Assembly: GCA_016763235.1 (NCBI GenBank)
Contig: JAESUE010000171.1
Location: 1-9,627 of the forward strand
Direction of reading: 5' to 3'
Length of the DNA: 9,627 nt
DNA from: Pseudomonadales bacterium
GTDB taxonomy: Bacteria > Pseudomonadota > Gammaproteobacteria > Pseudomonadales > UBA3067
Position 1 is the stretch's first letter, and every line of letters begins with the position of its first letter. The position numbers were made by a program, and so were the translations under genes. The notes below the pieces were generated by a model, which searched no databases, had not been told where the DNA came from, and saw only the letters and a list, made by a program, of their open reading frames with translations. This document shows, piece by piece, positions 4,258-9,627 of this stretch.

Positions 4258-6033
4258 GTGTACTCACCCCATCGCCGTAAATTTCTTTCTTATCTGGGCG
4301 CTACTTTAGCCACGCCTTTTATTCTTAGCGCCTGTGGCAGCAGCTCTAATTCGGCCCCCGCATCTTCTTCGCCCCGTGGTTTGGTTAACAACGAAACCTT
4401 AAATCGAAATTCGTCAGCTGTGTTCGATTATTCCATTGCCTCCGGCGACCCAACTCCCAGTGGCGTTATTCTTTGGGCGCATATTGCAGAACAAGCCTAC
4501 AGGCCGCAGCAAGCGCTTATCTTTCAAGTAGCAAACAGCGATACCTTTAGTGATGATGCTCTCGTGCTTGAGGGGAAAGTCCCCGCGCTGGAAATTAATA
4601 GGCTTACTGATTTTACCGTGCATGTCGATTTGGATGGCTTGCTGCCTGCTTCAAACACACGCTATTTTTATCGCTTTGTTTACGACAACACCGTAAGCCG
4701 AACGGGGCGCTGTAAAACGACACCTGCCGATGGGGAGTCGATCGAGAAAATTAAATTTGCCCAGCTCAACTGCCAAGATTTCTCCAATGGTTACTACAAT
4801 GCATTAAGTCTTGTGGCGGACGATGACAGTATTGATTTCGTTATTCATCTCGGTGACTTTATTTATGAAACAGGAAGTGATCTGCGCGTTGAAGGGCAGC
4901 CCTTTGAAGATCGGCGCATTGAATTACCCAGCGGGGCACTGGTGGCCATGGATTTGGAAGATTACCGCACGCTATATCGCGCCTACCGCCGTGACCCCAT
5001 GCTTCAAAGGGCAATGGAAAACCATACCTGGATAATCACCACCGATGACCACGAAACCGCAGACGACTGCTATTGGGACTATGAACGTGACACGCTCGGT
5101 GCGCCAGAGCATCCGTATACCACCGATCCGCAATTCGGAAATTCAGCCGCCTTACTGACCCAATTGAAATTACATTCGCAGCAGGCATGGTATGAATATG
5201 TGCCAGTAAGGGCATCCTTGAATCTCAACGCATCACACCCCCATCAAGCCCTGACACTCTATCGTGATTTTCGCTTTGGTGGCTTGGTCGAGCTATTTAT
5301 GACCGATACACGCAGCTATCGCAGCCCTCACCCCTGCGGAGAGAAATCACTTTTTCAACGCTACCTGCCTCTGTGTGATCTCAACCAAGTCGAACAGAGC
5401 CTTTATGGCCCAAAGCAACGAGACTGGGTGATGAACGGCTTGAGTGATTCCTCATGCCAATGGAAAGTGCTCGGTAACCAGACGTTTATGGGGCGACTAG
5501 GAATCTACCTTCAGGAAAATAAGCAGCAAGTGGTCCAAGTAGATGCCTGGGATGGGTACAGTGCAGAAAGGCGCTGGCTGATGGAGCAGGTGAAAACTCA
5601 AAATATCGAAAACCTCGTCGTACTAACCGGTGACCTGCATTCCACCATCGCATCCTACTTAAAGGAGGAATACGATAATCAGCCGATCTCAGAGGAAAAC
5701 CCGCCTTTGGGCGTTGAGTTTATGGCCCCAGCGATTACTTCTGCGAGCCTTGGGAATGAGATATTAAAAAACAACCCAGAAATGGTAAAAGAGAAACTTC
5801 TTCAGAGCATGGCTTATTTATTGGTGAGAGGCAGCAACGTTCACATTCGTTATTTTGATAGCGTTAATCATGGTTACTCCACCGTCGAATTTACACCAAA
5901 TTATTGCGAATGGCGCGCCTACAAAGTCGATAAAGATGTGCTGGATGAAACACCAAAGCGCACGCAAATTACGGCCTATAGAAAATACCCTGACAGAGCA
6001 TTGTTGCAACATATGTCGCCAAAGAGATTTTAA
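4258..6033 (+). CDS. PhoD-family alkaline phosphatase / phosphodiesterase, Tat-exported lipoprotein
   Basis: This is a 591-residue metallophosphoesterase that should release phosphate from phosphate mono- or diesters outside the cytoplasm. The start is GTG: the twin-arginine motif HRRKFLSYLG begins at residue 5 and no ATG precedes it in frame. LSAC with Cys26 is a lipobox, so the folded protein is probably exported by Tat and anchored by lipid. The PhoD N-terminal domain begins at FDYSIASGDPTPSGVILW (56-73). Catalytic-domain motifs follow in order: LNCQDFSNGYY (170-180, Cys172 as the likely iron ligand of PhoD), HLGDFIYE (197-204), YRTLYRAYRRDP (236-247), TTDDHE (261-266), GNQTFM, VDAWDGYSAER (428-438), LTGDLHS (456-462) and NHGYSTVEF (537-545). 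All expected metal-site motifs are present. It diverges from the peroxidase gene over 269 bp. No clear Pho box was found, so phosphate control is not shown. Confidence 0.93.
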   Translation: MYSPHRRKFLSYLGATLATPFILSACGSSSNSAPASSSPRGLVNNETLNRNSSAVFDYSIASGDPTPSGVILWAHIAEQAYRPQQALIFQVANSDTFSDDALVLEGKVPALEINRLTDFTVHVDLDGLLPASNTRYFYRFVYDNTVSRTGRCKTTPADGESIEKIKFAQLNCQDFSNGYYNALSLVADDDSIDFVIHLGDFIYETGSDLRVEGQPFEDRRIELPSGALVAMDLEDYRTLYRAYRRDPMLQRAMENHTWIITTDDHETADDCYWDYERDTLGAPEHPYTTDPQFGNSAALLTQLKLHSQQAWYEYVPVRASLNLNASHPHQALTLYRDFRFGGLVELFMTDTRSYRSPHPCGEKSLFQRYLPLCDLNQVEQSLYGPKQRDWVMNGLSDSSCQWKVLGNQTFMGRLGIYLQENKQQVVQVDAWDGYSAERRWLMEQVKTQNIENLVVLTGDLHSTIASYLKEEYDNQPISEENPPLGVEFMAPAITSASLGNEILKNNPEMVKEKLLQSMAYLLVRGSNVHIRYFDSVNHGYSTVEFTPNYCEWRAYKVDKDVLDETPKRTQITAYRKYPDRALLQHMSPKRF

Positions 6034-6659
6034 TCTGGTGTCACTATTTAGCTTACGCCCAAGTTCATGCATAACGGCCTTAGAAAATGATTATTTATAG
6101 GTATAAACGCACATTTTTCGCCTTGTTCTGCTCAAACTTGAACGCAATCTAAACAGTGACAGAGCGTGCTGAATAGTTTTAATTTAGTAATCACTCAGCT
6201 TATGTTTAAATTTTCGCAGGATGCTGCAAAAGCTTGAATGTAAGGTGCCGTGAGCTCGATCGCTGCGCCTTTGTGTTGTAGTTTGGCTATAAAAATAAGT
6301 AGTAGTGACCATTATGGATGTTCAAAATTATAAGCTGGAACAAAATCCAGCGCTGAAGTGGGTTCCTGCATTGCTCAAGCTGCTTGCTCATTATTTGAAA
6401 TTATATTGGTTTATATAGCAATTAATATAACAAAACGGTTACCTTAACTAGTTTCTAGATTTAAGTATTTTGAAGCTAGATCGACCTGCTTAATTCTTGT
6501 TTGTATGCATTAATTTGATGTACTAGAATGTCGCCGAACCTGTCTGCCTAGCTTGTACCCACCACTGTTATTGTTGTGATAGGGCGCTCACCATAAAAAG
6601 CATATTTGTCTCATTGTTTTTACTGATATTGACCTACAAGAACCCAAAGGAAATGTAAA
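6034..6659. other. 626-bp gap between the PhoD and DUF5011 lipoprotein genes
   Basis: No convincing gene is present. The gap holds copy 2 of the 49-bp repeat (6130-6178) and five CTAG tetramers between 6448 and 6551. It also has a 34-codon open frame at 6314-6418 (starting MDVQNYKLEQNPAL) with no good ribosome site. The 3' end, AT-rich and ending in AAAGGAAATGTAAAATG, must contain the promoter and ribosome site of the lipoprotein gene, but no clear -35/-10 pair stands out. No T-tailed hairpin follows the PhoD stop. Confidence 0.6.
6130..6178 (+). repeat. 49-bp dispersed repeat, copy 2
   Basis: This is the second copy of the repeat at 2733-2781, in the same orientation. It lies 97 nt after the PhoD stop, so both copies sit just downstream of a plus-strand gene end. 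Nine substitutions and no gaps separate them. In this copy the central palindrome is broken by a T-to-C change (CAAACTTG instead of CAAATTTG). Confidence 0.75.
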
Positions 6660-7958
6660 ATGAATACACTCATTGCTCATTGCAATTCATTTAATAAAGC
6701 GCTTATATTTAGTGCTCTGCTTGTCTTTCTTAGCGCCTGCGGTGGCGGTGGCGGTGATGAAGGGACTGATGACCGCTCTGGAAGCATAGATGAAGCTGAT
6801 ACCGATGCGCCTATTATCACGCTAAAAGGCAGTAACCCCGCTCAGGTTGAAGCCGGAGACGTTTACATTGATTTAGGGGCGTCTGCCTCTGACAATGTTG
6901 ATGGTGATCTAACGGGTGCGATGACTGTAGGGAGTGGCGTCAATGCCAATCTCCCCGGCAGCTACACCATGACCTATAGGGTTAAAGATGCAGCCGGCAA
7001 CGAAGCCATAACCACTAGAACCGTTGATGTTAGGGACACCACTGCACCGATAATCTCATTGCTAGGGGGCCGTTCTCAGAGAGTTCAGCTTTTATCCTCC
7101 TATACCGATCAAGGTGCTACCGCCACGGATAATATCGATGGAAATATCTCAGGAAGCATCGCGGTGAGCAGTGATGTGGATGCCAGTAAATTGGGGTTGT
7201 ATACTGTTACATATCGAGTTTCTGATGCAGCTGGTAATACGGCAGTAGCGAATAGAAGTGTTGAGGTCTTTAATATTTTACCCACCTCGTTATATCAGGC
7301 AGCGTGGAATGGCGGTGAGTATAAATTTGGCCATCGCTCCGCTCCTAATCTAGTCATTACGGGTGCACCAGAAGACACTGATCGTTCACGCTGGGCAATG
7401 TTGCATGATGGCATTACATACCGATTATATTTTTTCAAACTGGGTAGCAACGATACTTTATACCAGTTTGCATTCAATCCTTCTTCCAATGATTACGAGC
7501 CAACAAGCACTCTGACTATTACTGGTATGCCGGCTGATGCCGACCCCAGTACATTTGCGATGTTGCACGATGGTGCAAGGCATCGTTTGTATATGAAGAG
7601 TAAAAATAACCCAGCCCTGCTATATCAAGCCGCTTGGACTGGCGCTGTTTATCAATACGACTTCGATTCTATTGGAAATATACCGATTACAGGCCGCCCA
7701 GCCGACACTGATTTGGGCCGATGGGGAATGCTATTTGATGGCACTACTTACCGGTTTTACGCATTTAAGAATGGCTCAAAAACGAATTTCTATCAGTTTG
7801 CCTTCGACGCAATTACCAAAAGTTATAAGTATGGGCACCTTTCAACACCTGAAGTAACGGTGACTGGCATGCCTAGCAATAGTGATGATAGCGATTTTGG
7901 AATGTTGCATGACGGTGTCGATTATCGTTTTTATATGCAAGAAAAACCTGAGTTATAA
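6660..7958 (+). CDS. Lipoprotein with two DUF5011 Ig-like domains and four alternating repeats
   Basis: The precursor has 432 residues. Residues 14-27 hold the hydrophobic core and LSAC lipobox (Cys27), followed by a GGGGGDEG linker and an acidic stretch. Two DUF5011 domains (about 48-125 and 128-204) each show DTTAPIISL-like starts, DNVDGDLTG or DNIDGNISG, and GSYTMTYRVKDAAGN or GLYTVTYRVSDAAGN. They are Ig-like beta sandwiches common in secreted adhesins and enzymes. The C-terminal half has four ~54-residue repeats ending in MLHDG..YR.Y. No enzyme motif is visible and I do not recognise a named family for the repeats. AAAGGA at 6646-6651 supports the ATG. The probable role is surface binding or display, but this is inference. 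The gene stands alone and ends at a strong terminator. Confidence 0.85.
   Translation: MNTLIAHCNSFNKALIFSALLVFLSACGGGGGDEGTDDRSGSIDEADTDAPIITLKGSNPAQVEAGDVYIDLGASASDNVDGDLTGAMTVGSGVNANLPGSYTMTYRVKDAAGNEAITTRTVDVRDTTAPIISLLGGRSQRVQLLSSYTDQGATATDNIDGNISGSIAVSSDVDASKLGLYTVTYRVSDAAGNTAVANRSVEVFNILPTSLYQAAWNGGEYKFGHRSAPNLVITGAPEDTDRSRWAMLHDGITYRLYFFKLGSNDTLYQFAFNPSSNDYEPTSTLTITGMPADADPSTFAMLHDGARHRLYMKSKNNPALLYQAAWTGAVYQYDFDSIGNIPITGRPADTDLGRWGMLFDGTTYRFYAFKNGSKTNFYQFAFDAITKSYKYGHLSTPEVTVTGMPSNSDDSDFGMLHDGVDYRFYMQEKPEL
7290..7943 (+). repeat. Four tandem ~54-residue protein repeats in A-B-A-B order
   Basis: The units are residues 211-264, 267-318, 321-374 and 377-428 of the lipoprotein. All share YQ[AF]A[WF], [IV]TG.P.[DN][AST]D and ML[HF]DG..[YH]R[LF]Y. 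Units 1 and 3 have YQAAW, RW.ML and a FK.GS ending; units 2 and 4 have YQFAF, a Phe before [AG]ML and a YM ending. This points to duplication of a two-unit block. Each unit could form about four beta strands. Confidence 0.75.
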
Positions 7959-7976
7959 CTGGTAAAACTTAGTGAC

Positions 7977-8011
7977 AGAAGAAGTAGCGACGCAAGTTGC
8001 TACTTCTTTTT
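7977..8011 (+). terminator. Rho-independent terminator of the lipoprotein gene
   Basis: The stem arms AGAAGTAGCGAC (7980-7991) and GTTGCTACTTCT (7996-8007) pair over 12 positions, one of them G-U, around a GCAA tetraloop of the stable GNRA type. TTTTT (8007-8011) follows. It begins 19 nt after the stop codon. Confidence 0.9.
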
Positions 8012-8045
8012 AGCACCAGAAAAATTCCAGATAATTACAATATGC

Positions 8046-8076
8046 AGGGGCCAAGTTTGATCAGGCCGCTGCCCCT
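8046..8076. other. GC-rich inverted repeat with a long loop
   Basis: AGGGGC (8046-8051) and GCCCCT (8071-8076) are perfect inverted arms around 19 bases. It lies between the lipoprotein terminator and the transposase remnant. It may be chance or the trace of an element end; no role can be assigned. Confidence 0.25.
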
Positions 8077-8113
8077 TCATTAAAGTGATTTGCTCAGTTG
8101 GTTTTGGCTTGGG

Positions 8114-8269
8114 TTTCTCGTAACCTTTGGTCGACTTACTATTAAGTAAAATTTCTATAGGCGCTCGCTTGTAGTTCATCCCGCCTTGATGGCTTGGTTC
8201 ATCATTACAATATTCGACGTATTTACCCAAGTGTTACTGTAATTCCTCCAAGTTTGAATAGAACTTATT
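8114..8269 (-). pseudogene. Remnant of a DDE integrase-type transposase (IS481/IS3-like C-terminus)
   Basis: On the minus strand the frame reads NKFYSNLEELQ, then a TAA stop (8234-8236), then HLGKYVEYCNDEPSHQGG and MNYKRAPIEILLNSK. This lines up with the end of the rve integrase-core transposases I know as LEELQ.DLD.WLEYYNNERTHQGKM...R.P.ETL.DGK. The catalytic Asp residues are upstream and absent, a nonsense codon interrupts the rest, and homology stops near 8269. This is a dead fragment left by an insertion sequence. The frame stays open toward 8000 with a PKPKP-rich tail that I do not recognise. Family assignment between IS481 and IS3 is uncertain, and no terminal repeats were found. Confidence 0.65.
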
Positions 8270-8552
8270 GATGACTGTGAGCTGATAAACCAAATGGTGG
8301 GCTCTGAGTGGCTCGAATGCTGCCCTTAACTAATAATAGTTAAGGGCAGCCAGCAGCTCTCAGCCAAGCTGCCGCGCCTGTATCCGCTATCTTTGCATTT
8401 CGTGTGTAAGTTTGAAATACCAAATTGAAATGTCGCACAAGGCTCTCCGGTAGGCTCCGTTGCGTATAGCACAACAGGCGTGTTCGTTGAGCAGGGAGGA
8501 ATTGATATTTTTATTAGCCCTAAGAAGAAGGCTTGGTTTCTGTTTGTGTGTA
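8270..8552. other. Non-coding gap between transposase remnant and hydrolase gene
   Basis: Apart from the palindrome at 8319-8350 nothing firm is present. A plus-strand frame is open from about 8427 to a TAA at 8567-8569. Its inferred product contains GSVAYSTTGVFVEQGGIDIF and runs into the end of the hydrolase gene. It has no start or ribosome site and no family that I recognise, so it may be a decayed gene piece or chance. Confidence 0.4.
8319..8350. repeat. Perfect palindrome with 14-bp arms and ATAA loop
   Basis: GCTGCCCTTAACTA (8319-8332) and TAGTTAAGGGCAGC (8337-8350) are exact inverted copies around ATAA. No T-run follows on either strand, so it is not a normal intrinsic terminator, although it lies about 200 bp downstream of the hydrolase stop. 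It is 50 bp from the transposase remnant, so a link to a lost element is possible. Confidence 0.8.
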
Positions 8553-9518
8553 TTAATGCGATGCCCTAAAATGCTGTTTTTGCGGTTTATTAAGCCGAAG
8601 AAAATCCGTAATAATTGCGTTTACTTTTTCAGGGTTTTCTAAGTGTGCGAAATGACCAAGATTTTTCATTACTTCTAATCGAGTTCCGGGGTTGGGGTAA
8701 CACTCTTCACTGCCGTTAAACATGTCCGCACCGATACACGCGTCTTTTTCTCCTGTTAGTAATAAGCAAGGGACGTTTCTTTTTTTGAAAAGAAGTGAAA
8801 CCTGTTGGAACAATGAACTACTGCGTAGAATATAAAACGGGTTTAAAAGACATCGATAATAGGCCATGCCATTTTCTAAACACTGGCCTGTTTTTAATGT
8901 TTGCAGGGTTTTTTTAAGTTGCGCTTGTTGCGCTAACTCTTCTGGGTTCCAAGGTGACCAACGTAGCCATAACTCAGAGATATAGGCGAGGTTTTTAGAA
9001 CGTATTTTTTTGGCGACACCAAAACCCTGAAAATAAGCCATATAACGCGACCGATAAAGCTGTTTAAAGCCAATGTTTTTGGCGAAGGCAGCAATGGGAG
9101 GCACAGCGTAAAACACTGCGCTATCAATTTGATAGTTGGCATGAGGCTTGTCATCGTTTAATGCAACCAGCATTTGAGCAACCATAGAGCCCCAATCATG
9201 GCCCACTAGTTGTAGTGATTCACCGGCAAGGTGAATGCCTAAAAACTCATTAAGCATTTTCCCAATACCAAGCATCGACGCTTCAGGCCCCTTCAATAAA
9301 CCCTGATTATTAAAGGGCAGGGACGATTGGCCATAGCCAGGCATAAACGGCACGATGCAGCGGTAACCATTATCAATAAGGGCATCAACGAGGTATGAAA
9401 AAGTGGTCGGGCTATCGGGGAAACCATGTAAAAGTACAACTGCTGGCCCAGTACCGAGATCGTAATACTCAAGTTTTCCAACGGATGTTTCAAACGTGTG
9501 TGTAAGGTGATTTTTCAT
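8553..9518 (-). CDS. Alpha/beta hydrolase, epoxide hydrolase / haloalkane dehalogenase-like
   Basis: This 321-residue cytoplasmic enzyme has the alpha/beta-hydrolase fold. HGFPDSP (31-37) is the oxyanion-hole region. GHDWGS (106-111) carries Asp108 as nucleophile in place of Ser, which places it with epoxide hydrolases and haloalkane or haloacid dehalogenases rather than esterases. TGEKDA (255-260) supplies the acid, and GHFAHLENPEKV (288-299) the catalytic His289. The lid region has YMAYFQGFG (159-167), similar to the tyrosine-containing lid of epoxide hydrolases, so epoxide opening is the likelier reaction, but the substrate is unknown. No signal peptide is seen and the length is usual for the family. 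No Shine-Dalgarno sequence precedes the ATG: the leader just before it is A-rich and then ACCACCT. It may be translated with an upstream gene. Confidence 0.88.
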   Translation of the reverse strand: MKNHLTHTFETSVGKLEYYDLGTGPAVVLLHGFPDSPTTFSYLVDALIDNGYRCIVPFMPGYGQSSLPFNNQGLLKGPEASMLGIGKMLNEFLGIHLAGESLQLVGHDWGSMVAQMLVALNDDKPHANYQIDSAVFYAVPPIAAFAKNIGFKQLYRSRYMAYFQGFGVAKKIRSKNLAYISELWLRWSPWNPEELAQQAQLKKTLQTLKTGQCLENGMAYYRCLLNPFYILRSSSLFQQVSLLFKKRNVPCLLLTGEKDACIGADMFNGSEECYPNPGTRLEVMKNLGHFAHLENPEKVNAIITDFLRLNKPQKQHFRASH

Positions 9519-9542
9519 AGGTGGTTTTTTTGTTGTTATTGC

Positions 9543-9626
9543 TCAAGTTTCGGAGTTCAGATTGGCGGGAGTAGTCAATAAAAACGGCAGCCAGCGTGCG
9601 GGGTACCTAATATCATTTTGAACCCC
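9543..9626 (-). CDS. Possible C-terminal end of an upstream gene (partial)
   Basis: A minus-strand frame enters from the window edge and stops at TGA (9543-9545), 24 nt before the hydrolase start. Its 27 residues include ARWLPFLLTTPANL, which looks protein-like but matches no family I know. If real, it would be the gene ahead of the hydrolase in one transcript, and coupling could explain the hydrolase's missing ribosome site. The evidence is short and weak. Confidence 0.25.
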   Translation of the reverse strand, partial: GVQNDIRYPARWLPFLLTTPANLNSET

Positions 9627-9627
9627 A

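Noticed and set aside
6314..6418. 34-codon open frame starting MDVQNYKLEQNPAL
   Set aside because: No ribosome site, no recognised family, and it lies in an AT-rich gap where short frames are expected.
6448..6458. CTAGTTTCTAG considered as a TrpR operator
   Set aside because: TrpR sites have four bases between the CTAG cores and wider symmetry; here there are three and the flanks do not match.
8319..8350. Palindrome considered as an integron attC site
   Set aside because: It contains TTAAC/GTTAA but is perfectly paired with a 4-base loop, lacking the spacer, extra-helical bases and R/L box layout of attC.
8460..8642. 60-codon plus-strand frame overlapping the hydrolase 3' end
   Set aside because: Composition is arginine/leucine/cysteine-rich noise and it overlaps a real gene; no ribosome site.

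Overview
The window looks like chromosomal DNA of a marine-type gammaproteobacterium. This is an inference from the mix of gene families: a LysR / FMN-reductase / cytochrome b561 redox cluster, a di-haem cytochrome c peroxidase, a Tat-exported PhoD lipoprotein, a DUF5011 lipoprotein and an Asp-nucleophile alpha/beta hydrolase. No rRNA, tRNA, CRISPR array, prophage or intact insertion sequence is visible. Genes run in both directions as short units with regulatory-looking gaps.

Layout. (1) 1-1998 is a redox cluster. A truncated cytochrome b561 gene and an NAD(P)H-dependent FMN reductase gene form a minus-strand pair, divergent from a LysR regulator. Two palindromes lie in the shared promoter gap. 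The first ~100 bases instead encode, on the other strand, a fragment of a Der-like GTPase, so the b561 gene breaks at a chimeric junction. (2) 2000-2704 is a tail-collar (microcystin-dependent family) protein with a Sec signal peptide, behind a leader with two hairpins. (3) 2792-6033 is a divergent pair. A di-haem cytochrome c peroxidase (minus) has a near-consensus Fur box over its probable promoter. A PhoD-type phosphatase (plus) has a possible sigma-54 promoter and a palindrome upstream. (4) 6034-6659 is a long gap. It holds the second copy of a 49-bp repeat also found after the collar gene, and a cluster of CTAG tetramers. (5) 6660-8011 is a lipoprotein gene with two DUF5011 Ig-like domains and four ~54-residue repeats in an alternating A-B-A-B pattern, ending at a strong terminator. 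(6) 8012-8552 is decayed DNA with a transposase remnant carrying an in-frame stop and a 14-bp-arm perfect palindrome. (7) 8553-9518 is an epoxide-hydrolase-like alpha/beta hydrolase (minus), perhaps preceded by the tail of another gene.

How the genes may work together. The FMN reductase and b561 probably share a quinone or redox-stress response run by the LysR protein. The peroxidase appears iron-regulated. The PhoD family uses an iron-containing metal centre, so the divergent pair may link iron and phosphate supply, although only the Fur-like site supports this directly. The exported collar protein and the repeat lipoprotein look like envelope or surface proteins of unknown role. The least familiar elements are the alternating-repeat lipoprotein, the exported collar protein with its hairpin leader, and the 49-bp dispersed repeat. 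I did not find a clear multi-gene novel system.
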